Positions 42,874 through 52,482 are shown, counted from the stretch's first letter. The stretch is DNA of 64,000 nucleotides from an uncultured Eubacteriales bacterium (GCA_900550955.1 URUF01000007.1:1-64000); one strand, 5' to 3'. Numbers and translations are program-made. The notes: a model not told the origin generated them from the sequence alone.

Positions 42874-44169
42874 ATGGATATCTTTCCCTACGACGCTGTG
42901 GTATTTGACTTGGACGGCACGCTGTTTGACGCGGAGGACGGTATTATCTCCTCCGTGCTGGTTGCCCTGGACAAGCTGGGCCTGACCCCGCCGCCTGAAA
43001 CCGACCTGCGCGAGGTAGTGGGCCCCCCGCTGCGCAATTCGTTCCGCGACCTGCTGGGCGTGCCGGAGGAGCTGGTCGAGCGGGCGATGGAGCTGTACCG
43101 CGAGGATTTCAGCAAGCGCGGCATGTATCTATACAGCGTATACCCCAACGTGCGCAGCACCCTGCGCATGCTGCGCGAGGGCGGGGTGCACGTGGCCATG
43201 GCCACCAGCAAGCCGCTTTGGCTGGCGATGGATATATTGGTGTACTTTGGCCTGGACGGGGCGTTTGACCGCGTGGTTGGCGAGGAAAGCGGCGCGACCC
43301 AACTGGGCAAGGCGGAGCTGATTCGCCGGGCGTTGCCGGATAAATACCGCCGGGCGGCCATGGTGGGCGATCGCAAGTTTGATATGGCCGGCGCGCGGGC
43401 AAACGGCATTGAGGGGATTGGCGTAAGCTACGGCTGCGGCAGCGAGGAGGAGTTACAGGATGCGGGCGCTACGGTGATTGTGCCCGATACGGAGGGGCTT
43501 CGCGCGCTGCTATGCCCTGGCGGCAAAATTCCCCGCGGCTTCTTTTTAACCGTGGAGGGCCCGGACGGCAGCGGCAAAACCACGCAGGTGGAGCTGTTGG
43601 AAAAAAGCCTGCGCCAGTTTGGCTTTAGCGTGCTGCATACCCGCGAGCCCGGCGGCTGTGAGATCAGCGAGGATATCCGCCGCATCATTCTGGATACCAA
43701 AAATACGGAAATGTGCGCCCAGTGCGAGGCGCTTTTGTACGCGGCTTCGCGCGCGCAGCATGTGCATCAGGTCATCCGCCCGGCGGTGGAGCGCGGCATG
43801 CTTGTGCTGTGCGACCGCTTTGTGGATAGCTCTGTGGCCTACCAGGGCGGCGGGCGCGAGCTGGGCGTGGAAACCGTGCAGCAGATGAACGAACCCGCCG
43901 TGGACGGCATGCTGCCGGATGCGACGCTGTATTTGGCCATAGACCATCGCGAGGCGTTGGGCAGGCGGCTGGCCGCCTCCACGCCGGACAGGCTAGAGCT
44001 GGAGGCGGACGAGTTTCATGACCGGGTGCAAAAGGCCTATGAGCGGCTGGCGCGTGAAAACCGCAAGCGCTATTTGATGGTGGACGCGTCACAGGATATT
44101 CAAAGCGTCGCAAGCGACGCGCTTGCCGCCGTGCTGGGCAGGCTTTTGCCGGAACGCAGGCACGGCTGA
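42874..44169 (+). CDS. tmk: HAD-family phosphatase fused to thymidylate kinase
   Basis: 431 residues in one open frame, ATG 42874 after 'aaaggag'. Residues ~1-212 are a phosphoglycolate-phosphatase-like HAD hydrolase with all four motifs: 'DLDGT', 'ATSK', the Lys in 'GKAEL' and 'VGDRKFD'. Residues ~222-430 are a complete type II thymidylate kinase: P-loop '[11 protein letters not shown]' (~227-237), '[13 protein letters not shown]', '[13 protein letters not shown]' and LID 'STPDRLE'. Tmk makes dTDP from dTMP. Standard Tmk is ~210 residues alone, so the HAD half is an added domain. Both halves look catalytically intact. Confidence 0.93.
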   Translation: MDIFPYDAVVFDLDGTLFDAEDGIISSVLVALDKLGLTPPPETDLREVVGPPLRNSFRDLLGVPEELVERAMELYREDFSKRGMYLYSVYPNVRSTLRMLREGGVHVAMATSKPLWLAMDILVYFGLDGAFDRVVGEESGATQLGKAELIRRALPDKYRRAAMVGDRKFDMAGARANGIEGIGVSYGCGSEEELQDAGATVIVPDTEGLRALLCPGGKIPRGFFLTVEGPDGSGKTTQVELLEKSLRQFGFSVLHTREPGGCEISEDIRRIILDTKNTEMCAQCEALLYAASRAQHVHQVIRPAVERGMLVLCDRFVDSSVAYQGGGRELGVETVQQMNEPAVDGMLPDATLYLAIDHREALGRRLAASTPDRLELEADEFHDRVQKAYERLARENRKRYLMVDASQDIQSVASDALAAVLGRLLPERRHG

Positions 44170-44188
44170 TTGCGAAGGGGAGAGCGGC

Positions 44189-45283
44189 TTGGAGAGAATT
44201 GTGGTTGGCATGTCCGGCGGGGTGGACAGCTCGGTAGCTGCGCTGCTGTTGAAGCGGCAGGGCTATGATGTGGTGGGCGTGTTCATGAAAAACTGGGATG
44301 AGAAGGATGAAAACGGCACCTGTACCGCCGCTGAGGATTGGAACGACGTGCAGGACGTTTGCGCCCGTATCGGCATTCCCTGCTATTCCGTCAATTTTGA
44401 AAAGGAATATTACGACCGCGTGTTCGCCTATTTTTTGGAGGAATACCGCCGGGGGCGCACCCCAAACCCGGATGTGCTGTGCAACCGCGAAATCAAGTTC
44501 AAAGCCTTTTTGGATTATGCCATGAAGCTGGGGGCCACGCATATGGCTACCGGGCATTTTGTAAAAAAAGGCGTCAGAGGCGGGCATACGGCGCTTTTGC
44601 GCGGCGACGACCCGGCTAAGGATCAAAGCTACTTTCTATATATGCTCAAGGAGCGCCAGCTGGAGCGGGCGCTGTTTCCCGTGGGCGGGCTTACCAAGGG
44701 GCAGGTGAGGGCCATTGCGGAGGAAAACGGCCTTTCCACCTTCCAAAAGAAGGATTCAACGGGCGTGTGCTTTATTGGCGAGCGCAACTTCCGCAGGTTT
44801 TTGCAGGGCTTTTTGCCCATGCAGCCCGGCGATATACGCACCGAAGCCGGCGAAAAGGTGGGGGAGCATATCGGGCTTGCGTACTACACGCTGGGCCAGC
44901 GCCGCGGCCTGGGAATTGGCGGCAGCGGCGACGGGCGGCGCTGGTTTGTAATTGAAAAGGATTTAAAAAACAACGTGCTTGTGGTGGCCCAGGGAGAGGA
45001 CAGCCCGCGGCTGTACAGCCGTTATATCCTGGCCAGCCAGCCTACATGGGTGGCGGATGAGCCGCCCGCTAAGCAGGGAGCGCCCCTGCGGCTGACCGCG
45101 CGCTTTCGCTACCGCCAGCCGGACCAGGCTGTGACGGTGACGCTGCGCGGCGGCGAGCTGCTCATTGAGGCGGACGAATTGCAGCGTGCCGTAACCCCCG
45201 GGCAGAGCGTGGTTCTCTACCAGGGAGATGTATGCTTGGGAGGCGGCATTGCGGAAAAGGCCGGAATGGAGCCTTTTGTATAA
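44189..45283 (+). CDS. mnmA: tRNA 2-thiouridylase MnmA
   Basis: 364 residues from TTG 44189, with 'aaggggag' upstream. It thiolates U34 of Lys, Glu and Gln tRNAs using persulfide sulfur. The ATP pyrophosphatase PP-loop 'GMSGGVDSS' is at the N-terminus. The first catalytic Cys is in '[11 protein letters not shown]', the second in '[12 protein letters not shown]'. 'KDQSYFLY' is conserved, and the C-terminal beta-barrel ('[12 protein letters not shown]') is complete. It lies 19 bp after the HAD-tmk gene, so likely in the same transcript. Confidence 0.96.
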   Translation: MERIVVGMSGGVDSSVAALLLKRQGYDVVGVFMKNWDEKDENGTCTAAEDWNDVQDVCARIGIPCYSVNFEKEYYDRVFAYFLEEYRRGRTPNPDVLCNREIKFKAFLDYAMKLGATHMATGHFVKKGVRGGHTALLRGDDPAKDQSYFLYMLKERQLERALFPVGGLTKGQVRAIAEENGLSTFQKKDSTGVCFIGERNFRRFLQGFLPMQPGDIRTEAGEKVGEHIGLAYYTLGQRRGLGIGGSGDGRRWFVIEKDLKNNVLVVAQGEDSPRLYSRYILASQPTWVADEPPAKQGAPLRLTARFRYRQPDQAVTVTLRGGELLIEADELQRAVTPGQSVVLYQGDVCLGGGIAEKAGMEPFV

Positions 45284-45351
45284 TCGGGTCAAAAAAAGGT
45301 CGCGCTAGAGCGGAAAAACAGTGTAAAAACAACGAATGCAGGAAAATCGCC

Positions 45352-45380
45352 TTGCGAAGATTTCGGGTTCTGGCTATAAT
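45352..45380 (+). promoter_or_regulatory. sigma-A promoter of the liv operon
   Basis: TTGCGA (45352-45357), 17 bp, perfect TATAAT (45375-45380), followed by a ~60-nt leader and 'aaggagg' before ATG 45446. Confidence 0.75.
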
Positions 45381-45445
45381 TATCTCCAACATTCGCACAA
45401 TTCCACGGGCGGATGCGAAAGATGTGTAAGGAGGAAGAAGAAACA

Positions 45446-46576
45446 ATGAAGAAATTGGTTTGCATGCTCTTGACGCTTGTGCTGGCGTTGAGCTTTGTGC
45501 TGCCCGCCATGGCTGAGGACGCGATTAAGATCGGCGTGATCGGCCCCTTGACCGGCCCCTATGCGATTTATGGCAACGCCGCGCTTTATGGCGCTCAAAT
45601 CGCTGCCGAGGAGATCAACGCCCTGGGCGGCCTGCAGTTCGTAATTGAGGGCCAGGACGACGAGGGCGACGGCGAGAAGGGCGTAAATGCTTACAACGCT
45701 TTGCTGGACGGCGGCACCAAGGTGATCTTGGGCACCGTGACCAGCGGCTCCTGCATCGCGGTTTCCGCCGTGGCGTTTGAGGAGCGCGTGTTCATGCTTA
45801 CGCCTTCCGCTTCCGCTGACCTGGTTATTGCCGATAAGGACAATATGTTCCAGGTATGCTTCAAGGATTCCGCGCAGGGCTCCGCGTCCGCGCAGTATAT
45901 CTTCGATAACAAGCTGGGCGAAAAGGTAGGCATCATCTACAACAACGCTATCGACTACTCCATCGGCATCTGCGAAACCTTCAAGGCCAGGGCTGCGGAG
46001 CTGGGCATGGAGATTGTTGCCGAGTCCGCCTTCAGCGACGACAGCAACGCCGACTTCTCCGTACAGGTAGCCGCCATGAAGGAGGCTGGCGCGGATGTTG
46101 TGTTCCTGCCCATCTATTACACCCCCGCTTCCATGATTTTGACCCAGGCCAAGGCGGTTGACTATGCGCCCATCTTCTTTGGCGTGGACGGCATGGACGG
46201 CATCCTGGGCCTGGAAGGCTTCGACAAGAGCCTGGCCGAGGGCGTAATGCTGCTGACCCCCTTCTCTGCCGATGCTGAGGATGAGCAGACCAAGAGCTTT
46301 GTGGCCAAGTATCAGGAGCTCCATGGCGAGATTCCCAACCAGTTTGCGGCTGACGCGTATGACGGCATGTATGCGCTGTACCAGGCGATGGTGAACACCG
46401 GCATCACTGCCGCTACCACGCCCGAGGAAGCCTGCGAGCTGCTGATTGCCGAATTCCCGAACCTGGAGGTTGCCGGCCTGACCGGTACCATGCATTGGGA
46501 TTCTACCGGCGCTGTGAACAAGACGCCTACCGCCGTTGTGATTCAGGACGGCGTGTATGTGGGCGCTACCAAGTAA
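45446..46576 (+). CDS. livJ: Branched-chain amino acid ABC transporter, substrate-binding protein
   Basis: 376 residues. A signal peptide ('KKLVCMLLTLVLALSFVLPAMA') is followed by a type I periplasmic-binding fold ('IKIGVIGPLTGPYAIYGNAALYGAQIAAEEINA', 'VILGTVTSGSCIAVS', 'QFAADAYDGMYAL'). Only an early Cys (residue 6) is seen, so it is not a classic lipoprotein. It delivers branched-chain or similar amino acids to LivHMGF. It is first in the operon, with highly biased codons. A strong stem follows the stop, which would keep binding-protein mRNA above the permease level. Confidence 0.94.
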   Translation: MKKLVCMLLTLVLALSFVLPAMAEDAIKIGVIGPLTGPYAIYGNAALYGAQIAAEEINALGGLQFVIEGQDDEGDGEKGVNAYNALLDGGTKVILGTVTSGSCIAVSAVAFEERVFMLTPSASADLVIADKDNMFQVCFKDSAQGSASAQYIFDNKLGEKVGIIYNNAIDYSIGICETFKARAAELGMEIVAESAFSDDSNADFSVQVAAMKEAGADVVFLPIYYTPASMILTQAKAVDYAPIFFGVDGMDGILGLEGFDKSLAEGVMLLTPFSADAEDEQTKSFVAKYQELHGEIPNQFAADAYDGMYALYQAMVNTGITAATTPEEACELLIAEFPNLEVAGLTGTMHWDSTGAVNKTPTAVVIQDGVYVGATK

Positions 46577-46589
46577 GCTGGAAAAATCC

Positions 46590-46640
46590 GCTGCCCGGGC
46601 AGGCGCGCCGTGCGCCCGCCCGGGCAGCAAGCCTTTTGGG
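46590..46640 (+). terminator. Leaky terminator-like stem between livJ and livH
   Basis: Stem gctgcccgggcaggcgc / gcgcccgcccgggcagc (46590-46628, one mismatch) followed by 'aagcctttt'. This is typical of attenuation or mRNA end protection after a binding-protein gene. Confidence 0.6.
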
Positions 46641-46667
46641 CAGCTTTTGCCGCGCGCAGATGCATAC

Positions 46668-46739
46668 ACGCAATAAAGGTAACCAAGAGCAGTCAGAACC
46701 GCATCAAACCGCTGACTGTTGTTGGTTACCTTCGTGCGT
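46668..46739 (+). repeat. Long inverted repeat in the livH leader
   Basis: The outer arms acgca / tgcgt, middle arms ggtaaccaa / ttggttacc and inner arms gcagtcag / ctgactgt form one long interrupted hairpin with a 15-nt loop. No T run follows. It lies 36 bp before the livH start. Its role could be RNA stability, regulation, or a protein-binding site. Confidence 0.6.
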
Positions 46740-46775
46740 TATCTGCGCAATTACACAAGAAGGGGGAATGGGGAT

Positions 46776-47660
46776 ATGATTTCCTTCCTGTCCCATCTGG
46801 TTAATGGGATCAGCTTGGGCAGCGTATACGCCATCATCGCGTTGGGGTACTCAATGGTGTATGGCATCGCAAAGATGCTCAACTTTGCTCATGGCGACGT
46901 CATCATGGTGGGCGCATATATCGCCTTTTGCGTAATGCAGTACATGGGTTTGCCGCCTGTTGTAGCGCTGGCCGCCGCCATGGTTGTGTGTACGCTTCTG
47001 GGCGTAATTATCGAGCGGCTGGCGTACAAGCCCCTCAGGCAGGCGACCTCGCTGGCGGTATTGATTACCGCCATCGGCGTAAGCTACCTGCTGCAAAACG
47101 CCGCGCTGCTCATTTGGGGCGCAAACCCCAAGGTATTCCCGTCGGCGATATCCATCCCGGCCATTAGGCTGTTTGACGGCGGGCTGCAAATCACGGGCGA
47201 AACGCTGATAACCATTTTGGCAAACATCGTTATTATGGTTGCGCTTACGCTGTTCACCAGCAAGACCAAGATGGGCAAGGCCATGCGCGGCGTTAGCGAG
47301 GATAAGGGCGCGGCTGAGCTGATGGGCATTAACGTAAACCTCACCATTTCCGTAACCTTTGCCATCGGCTCGGCATTGGCCGCCATTGCGGGCGTGCTCC
47401 TGTGCTCCTCCTATCCGGCGCTGATGCCCACCACGGGCGCTATGCCTGGCATTAAGGCCTTTACTGCGGCTGTGTTTGGAGGCATCGGCTCCATCCCCGG
47501 CGCCCTGGTGGGCGGCGTGCTATTGGGCATGATCGAGATCCTGGGCAAGGCCTATGTATCCACCGAGCTTGGCGACGCGCTGGTATTCGCGGTGCTGATT
47601 GTGGTGCTCCTGGTTAAGCCCACGGGCCTGCTTGGCAAGCCTGTGAGCGAGAAAGTGTGA
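46776..47660 (+). CDS. livH: Branched-chain amino acid ABC transporter permease LivH
   Basis: 294 residues, about eight membrane helices. It opens 'HLVNGISLGSVYAIIALGYSMVYGIAKMLNFAHGDVIMVGAY', the family signature, and has the cytoplasmic loop 'GKAMRGVSEDKGAAELMGIN' that couples to the ATPases. It ends 'VLLVKPTGLLG'. ATG 46776 follows 'aaggggga'. It forms the membrane channel with LivM. Confidence 0.95.
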   Translation: MISFLSHLVNGISLGSVYAIIALGYSMVYGIAKMLNFAHGDVIMVGAYIAFCVMQYMGLPPVVALAAAMVVCTLLGVIIERLAYKPLRQATSLAVLITAIGVSYLLQNAALLIWGANPKVFPSAISIPAIRLFDGGLQITGETLITILANIVIMVALTLFTSKTKMGKAMRGVSEDKGAAELMGINVNLTISVTFAIGSALAAIAGVLLCSSYPALMPTTGAMPGIKAFTAAVFGGIGSIPGALVGGVLLGMIEILGKAYVSTELGDALVFAVLIVVLLVKPTGLLGKPVSEKV

Positions 47661-47670
47661 GGTGAGATGG

Positions 47671-48735
47671 ATGAAAACGAAGAACAGAAAAGCCATCGAA
47701 AACCTCATTACCTATGGCATTGTAATCGTGGCCTTTATCGCATGCCAGGTGCTGGCGGCCAACGGCGGCATGAGCCGTTCGCTCAAGGGCCAGCTGGTGC
47801 CTATCTGCGTGTACATTGTGATGGCCGTATCGCTTAACCTGGTAGTGGGCGTGTCCGGCGAATTGAGCCTGGGCCATGCGGGCTTTATGAGCGTGGGCGC
47901 GTTTAGCGGCGTTATCGCCTCGGCATGGTTCCTGGGCGCGTTTTCAATGGAAAATGAGATTGTGCGCCTGCTGCTTTCCATGCTCGTGGGCGGCGTGTTT
48001 GCGGGAATCGCGGGCGTATTGATCGGCATTCCCGTGCTCAGGCTGCGCGGCGACTATTTGGCGATTGTGACGTTAGCCTTTGGCGAGATTATACGCAACC
48101 TGATCAACTGCATATATATCAACCTTGAGGGCGGGGCCCTGTACTTTGGCTTTAACAACCCCAATTTGCCGGGCAAGGCGGTGCTTGCGGGCCCCAAGGG
48201 CACCGTGGGCGTAGATAAAATCGCCACCTTCACAATGGGATTTGTGCTGATCCTGTTTACGCTGTTTGTGGTACTGAACCTGATGAACAGCCGCTCGGGC
48301 CGCGCTATCATGGCCACCCGTGACAGCCGCATCGCGGCGGAGTCTGTGGGTATTAACGCAACCAAGTACAAAATGATGGCCTTCGTTACCAGCTCGGTGC
48401 TGGCGGGCATGGCGGGCGCGCTTTATGGTTTGAACTATTCTACCGTGGCGGCTGGCAAATTCAAATTTGACACCTCCATTCTTGTGCTGGTATTTGTGGT
48501 GCTGGGCGGAATTGGCAACATTCGCGGCTCCATTGTCGCGGCCACGCTGCTTACCATACTGCCTGAAATGCTGCGCGCCTTTAGCGATTACCGCATGCTG
48601 GTGTACGCCGTGGTTCTCATCCTGGTGATGCTGGCAACCAACAGCCCCTTCATCACCGCCAGGCTGCAAAGCGTGAAGGCGCTGTTCAAGCGCAAATCGC
48701 CCTCGGGCGGCAGGAAGGAAGGTGATGCGGCATGA
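47671..48735 (+). CDS. livM: Branched-chain amino acid ABC transporter permease LivM
   Basis: 354 residues. The N-terminus is basic, then about nine membrane helices. It has 'VSLNLVVGVSGELSLGHAGFMSVGAF', 'LRLRGDYLAIVTLAFGEIIRNL' and the coupling loop 'SRSGRAIMATRDSRIAAESVGIN'. ATG 47671 is preferred, with 'gaggtgag' upstream; GTG 47662 is in frame within that site. The stop overlaps livG (ATGA). Confidence 0.95.
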   Translation: MKTKNRKAIENLITYGIVIVAFIACQVLAANGGMSRSLKGQLVPICVYIVMAVSLNLVVGVSGELSLGHAGFMSVGAFSGVIASAWFLGAFSMENEIVRLLLSMLVGGVFAGIAGVLIGIPVLRLRGDYLAIVTLAFGEIIRNLINCIYINLEGGALYFGFNNPNLPGKAVLAGPKGTVGVDKIATFTMGFVLILFTLFVVLNLMNSRSGRAIMATRDSRIAAESVGINATKYKMMAFVTSSVLAGMAGALYGLNYSTVAAGKFKFDTSILVLVFVVLGGIGNIRGSIVAATLLTILPEMLRAFSDYRMLVYAVVLILVMLATNSPFITARLQSVKALFKRKSPSGGRKEGDAA

Positions 48736-49592
48736 CGCAAAACAAACGGCAATCCGATACCAAAATGGTGCCGCTGCCCAGCTATGCCATCGTGCCTGAG
48801 CGCGATGTAGACAAGCGCCCCATGCTGGAAACGCGTCATCTGGGCATTGAGTTTGGCGGCCTCAAGGCCGTGGAGGATTTTAACCTGACCATTGGCCGCA
48901 CGGAGATCGCGGGCCTGATTGGCCCTAACGGCGCGGGCAAAACCACGGTATTTAACCTGCTTACCAAGGTATACCAGCCTACCAACGGCGTGGTGATTTT
49001 GGACGGTAAGGATACCGCCGGCATGAATGCGGTGCAGGCCAATAAGCTGGGCATTGCCCGCACCTTTCAAAACATCCGCCTGTTTGGAAACATGTCCGTG
49101 GAGGATAATGTACGCATCGGCCTGCACAACCAGGTGAAATACGGCATGTTCTCCGGCATCTTCCGCCTGCCCGCTTTCTGGCGGCAGGAGAAAAAACAGC
49201 ATGAAAAGGCGCTGGAGCTGCTTTCCATCTTTGATATGCAGGGTATGGCGGATGTAAAGGCCGGCTCGCTGCCCTACGGCGCGCAGCGCAGGCTGGAAAT
49301 TGTGCGCGCGCTGGCAACCAATCCCAAGCTTTTGCTGCTGGACGAGCCTGCCGCCGGTATGAACCCGCATGAAACCGAGGAGCTGATGGAGAACATCATT
49401 AAGATTCGCGATCAGTTCCAGATTGCGGTTATGCTGATTGAGCATGATATGAACCTGGTGATGGGCATTTGCGAGGGCATTTGTGTGCTCAATTACGGCC
49501 GCATCATCGCCAAGGGCACCGCCAGCGAGATTCAGTCCAACCCCACCGTGATTGAAGCCTATCTTGGCAAGCGGAAGGAGGAAGAGGAATGA
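48732..49592 (+). CDS. livG: Branched-chain amino acid ABC transporter ATP-binding protein LivG
   Basis: 286 residues. Walker A 'GPNGAGKTT', Walker B 'LLLLDEPAAGMNP' and H-loop 'EHDMNLVM' are intact. The signature motif reads 'LPYGAQRRLE', close to the LSYGxQRRLE of LivG. A ~30-residue N-terminal extension before 'LETRHLGIEFGG' is longer than usual. ATGA overlaps with livM and livF indicate coupled translation. Confidence 0.95.
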   Translation: MTQNKRQSDTKMVPLPSYAIVPERDVDKRPMLETRHLGIEFGGLKAVEDFNLTIGRTEIAGLIGPNGAGKTTVFNLLTKVYQPTNGVVILDGKDTAGMNAVQANKLGIARTFQNIRLFGNMSVEDNVRIGLHNQVKYGMFSGIFRLPAFWRQEKKQHEKALELLSIFDMQGMADVKAGSLPYGAQRRLEIVRALATNPKLLLLDEPAAGMNPHETEELMENIIKIRDQFQIAVMLIEHDMNLVMGICEGICVLNYGRIIAKGTASEIQSNPTVIEAYLGKRKEEEE

Positions 49593-50296
49593 GCCTGCTG
49601 AAGGTTGAGGATATCCATGTGTATTACGGCGCGATTCACGCCATCAAGGGCGTTTCCTTTGAGGTAAACGAGGGCGAGATCGTAACGCTGATTGGCGCGA
49701 ACGGCGCGGGCAAGTCCACAACGCTGAATACCATTTCAGGGCTGCTGAAGCCCCGCAGCGGCGCCATCTCCTTTGAGGGGAAAAGCCTTGCGGGCGTGCC
49801 TGCCTACAAGCTTGTTTCCCTTGGCATGGCGCTGTGCCCCGAAGGCCGCCGGGTGTTTCAGCAGATGACCGTGCGGGAGAACCTGGAAATGGGCGGGTAT
49901 TCCCGTCCGGCCTCGGAAATTGAGGGCTCCCTGGAAAACGTGTTCAACCGCTTTCCCAGGTTAAAAGAGCGTGAAAAGCAGGTTGCCGGTACGCTAAGCG
50001 GCGGCGAGCAGCAGATGCTTGCCATGGGCCGCGCGCTGATGAGCAAGCCTAAGCTGCTCATGCTGGACGAGCCCTCCATGGGCCTGGCCCCCATTCTGGT
50101 AGAGCAGATTTTTGACATTATCAAGGAGCTGCATGAGGCCGGAACCACCATTCTGCTGGTGGAGCAGAACGCGCAGATGGCTCTTTCCGTTGCGGACAGG
50201 GCATACGTGCTGGGCACGGGCAAAATTTCCATGTCCGGCGACGCGCGCGAAGTGCTTGCGGACGACCGCGTGCGCAAGGCCTACCTGGGCGGCTGA
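49589..50296 (+). CDS. livF: Branched-chain amino acid ABC transporter ATP-binding protein LivF
   Basis: 235 residues. It has Walker A 'GANGAGKST', 'LSGGEQQMLAMGRAL' signature, Walker B 'LLMLDEPSMGLAP' and H-loop region 'LLVEQNAQ', where LivF proteins carry Gln-Asn instead of His-Asp. It is the last gene of the livJHMGF operon and is followed by a 30-bp perfect palindrome. Confidence 0.96.
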   Translation: MSLLKVEDIHVYYGAIHAIKGVSFEVNEGEIVTLIGANGAGKSTTLNTISGLLKPRSGAISFEGKSLAGVPAYKLVSLGMALCPEGRRVFQQMTVRENLEMGGYSRPASEIEGSLENVFNRFPRLKEREKQVAGTLSGGEQQMLAMGRALMSKPKLLMLDEPSMGLAPILVEQIFDIIKELHEAGTTILLVEQNAQMALSVADRAYVLGTGKISMSGDAREVLADDRVRKAYLGG

Positions 50297-50312
50297 TTTA
50301 GGCGGTATGCAG

Positions 50313-50342
50313 ATGCGCCGGGAGCGATCGCTCCCGGCGCAT
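50313..50342. repeat. 30-bp perfect palindrome after livF
   Basis: The half-site atgcgccgggagcga is followed by its exact reverse complement. No T run follows, so it is a poor intrinsic terminator by the usual rule. It lies 20 bp before the peptidase gene start. Confidence 0.7.
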
Positions 50343-50362
50343 GCGCTTATGGAGGGAAGAAT

Positions 50363-51094
50363 ATGACGCTGTTTCTAACCAGCAGCCCATGCCTGAACGG
50401 GCTGGACAGGGCTGTGCTGAACCCTGCAAACGAATTTGTTGCGCGTATGAAGGCGGCGCTGCCGCCGGACGTGCGCTGCCTGTTCATCTGTTCCTCGCCG
50501 GATACGCCGGAAATGACGGAGCGCTTTGGACAGGACATGCGAAACGCCTTTCAGGAGGCGGGCATGCCCTTTGCGCGCTTTGCCGTGCTGGACAGCCGGA
50601 ATGAGGATGACGCGCCCGCGCTGGTTGCCAATAGCAATTTCATCATTCTGGCAGGCGGACATGTGCCTACGCAGAACGCGTTCTTTCAGCATATTGGGCT
50701 TGCGGGGCTTTTGCAGGACTATACGGGCGTGATTATGGGCATTAGCGCCGGTACGATGAATGCGGCCTCCACCGTTTACGCCCAGCCAGAGCTGGAGGGG
50801 GAGGCGCTGGATCCGGAGTATGAGCGCTTCCTGCCGGGACTGGGGCTTACCGATGTGATGATTTTGCCGCATTACCAGATGGTGCGCGGCGATTGGCTGG
50901 ACGGTATGCGCCTGTTTGAGGATATCACCTATGCGGATAGCCATGGGCATACCTTTTACGCCCTGCCGGACGGCAGCTACCTCTATCGCCGCGGCGGGAA
51001 AACGCTGCTTTTGGGGGAGGCCTACCGCATATGCGACGGCGTGATGGAGCAGGTTTCGGAAAACGGGCGGAAGCTGACGCTATCAAAGGGATAA
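50363..51094 (+). CDS. Peptidase S51 (dipeptidase E-like) family protein
   Basis: 243 residues, ATG 50363 after 'ggaggga'. The nucleophile elbow is 'GISAGTMN' (Ser128). The upstream 'LAGGHVPTQNAF' matches the GGxxxxxN motif of S51 enzymes, and 'LPHYQM' holds the likely catalytic His. Family members include the Asp-specific dipeptidase PepE and cyanophycinase. Cytoplasmic. It may rely on read-through from the liv operon. Confidence 0.85.
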   Translation: MTLFLTSSPCLNGLDRAVLNPANEFVARMKAALPPDVRCLFICSSPDTPEMTERFGQDMRNAFQEAGMPFARFAVLDSRNEDDAPALVANSNFIILAGGHVPTQNAFFQHIGLAGLLQDYTGVIMGISAGTMNAASTVYAQPELEGEALDPEYERFLPGLGLTDVMILPHYQMVRGDWLDGMRLFEDITYADSHGHTFYALPDGSYLYRRGGKTLLLGEAYRICDGVMEQVSENGRKLTLSKG

Positions 51095-51097
51095 ATA

Positions 51098-51136
51098 AAG
51101 AAGCGCATGCGCCGGCAGCGGAGCGCGCGCTTCTTT
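51098..51136. terminator. Bidirectional terminator between convergent genes
   Basis: Stem aagaagcgcatgcgc / gcgcgcgcttctt then 'tcctt'. It serves the S51 gene and the permease gene. Confidence 0.65.
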
Positions 51137-51156
51137 CCTTATTGCCGCAAAACGGC

Positions 51157-52302
51157 TTACACGCCGTCTGTCTTGGTTGTTTCGCCGCGTTTGGCAAGGC
51201 GCTGGTTCACCTGCTCGCGCAGTAGGCTATAAGCCACCGAGGTGAGCGGGATGAACAGCAGCATGCCAATGATGCCCAGCAGCCCTTCGCCCAGCACCAC
51301 CGCAAACAGCACCCAAATGGAGGGCAGGCCGATGGCGTTGCCCATCACATGCGGGTAAATGAGATTGCCCTCGATTTGCTGGAGCACCAGGAACATGACC
51401 ACGAACCACATGGCCAGCAGCGGGTCGCTTACAAGAATCAGGAACGCGCCTACGATGCAGCCCATCCACGCGCCGATAACGGGAATAAGCGCCGTAATGG
51501 TAATGAAAACGCTGATCAGCAGCACATAGGGCATATGGAACAGGGACATGGCCACGAAGAACAGCCCGCCCAGGATAAGCGCCTCCAGGCATTGGCCGGT
51601 GATGAAGCTGGAAAACGTGTTGTTCACAAGGGCCGCCACACGAAGGGTTTCATGCAGGGGTTCAGGTTTCAGATAGGCGGCCATAAGGCGCTTGAACTGC
51701 GCGCGAAGGCGGTCCTTGCCGTAGAGAAAGTAGATGGTGAACATGATGGTAAAGAACACGCTCAGCACGTTTTGATATACCGTGCCAATAACCGTGCCCG
51801 AGAAGGCGACGCCTTTGAGCGCCAGGTCGATCATATCCTCAATCTGCGCGTTCATTTCCGTGGCGGAGGGAATGGTGAAGCTGGAATTGATGTATTCGCT
51901 GATGCTGATGCCGTAAGGCGCGAGCATTTCATCCACGCGGGCAATAAACCCGGGCACCGCCCTAACGATGGAGGTGACGGTGTTGATCAACTCCGGGATA
52001 ACAAGGGACATAACCAGATAAATCGCCAGGATGGCCAGCGCCAGCACCATAATCATGGCCACGGCCCGCTTGAGGCGGCGGCTCCATGCCGCGCGGTCCA
52101 TAAAGCGAAGCACATGCCGCTCAAAAAAGCGCATGGGCACGTTTAGGATAAAAGCCAACGCGCCGCCAAGCAAAAATGGCGCAAGAATCATCCACAGCTT
52201 TTGAAAAAAGCCCAGCAGCGCGCCGCCATGTTCAAATAAAAAATAGATGCCGATAATGCACAAGGCAAGCAGCAGCGTGTCCCGGAAGCGTTTACGGTCC
52301 AT
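51157..52302 (-). CDS. AI-2E family (YtvI/PerM-like) transporter
   Basis: 381 residues, about seven or eight membrane helices. ATG 52302 follows 'gggaggg'. The N-terminal pair of helices, a long periplasmic helical segment ('NTVTSIVRAVPGFIARVDEML…'), and the C-terminal block with 'IPVIGAWMGCIVGAFLIL' and 'QQIEGNLIYPHVMGNAIGLPSIWVLFAVVLGEGLLGIIGMLLFIPL' are the family hallmarks. The proposed cargo ranges from autoinducer 2 to ions; unknown here. Confidence 0.9.
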   Translation of the reverse strand: MDRKRFRDTLLLALCIIGIYFLFEHGGALLGFFQKLWMILAPFLLGGALAFILNVPMRFFERHVLRFMDRAAWSRRLKRAVAMIMVLALAILAIYLVMSLVIPELINTVTSIVRAVPGFIARVDEMLAPYGISISEYINSSFTIPSATEMNAQIEDMIDLALKGVAFSGTVIGTVYQNVLSVFFTIMFTIYFLYGKDRLRAQFKRLMAAYLKPEPLHETLRVAALVNNTFSSFITGQCLEALILGGLFFVAMSLFHMPYVLLISVFITITALIPVIGAWMGCIVGAFLILVSDPLLAMWFVVMFLVLQQIEGNLIYPHVMGNAIGLPSIWVLFAVVLGEGLLGIIGMLLFIPLTSVAYSLLREQVNQRLAKRGETTKTDGV

Positions 52303-52482
52303 GGCTGGTTTTCCCTCCCCGGTTTCAGCAGTCTATACTATCATAGCACAACCTTAAACGGCGCAAAAGGGAAAAAACGCACTTTTTCGCGAATAAGGCG
52401 GTTCCTTTTCCGTTCTGTCATATTCTGTTCATTTTTGTCTGCTATCATAAAAACGGCAGGGAGGATTATAGGAGGAACTGTT

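Noticed and set aside
46668..46739. The livH leader repeat as a T-box
   Set aside because: There is no T-box sequence, specifier loop or terminator with T run.
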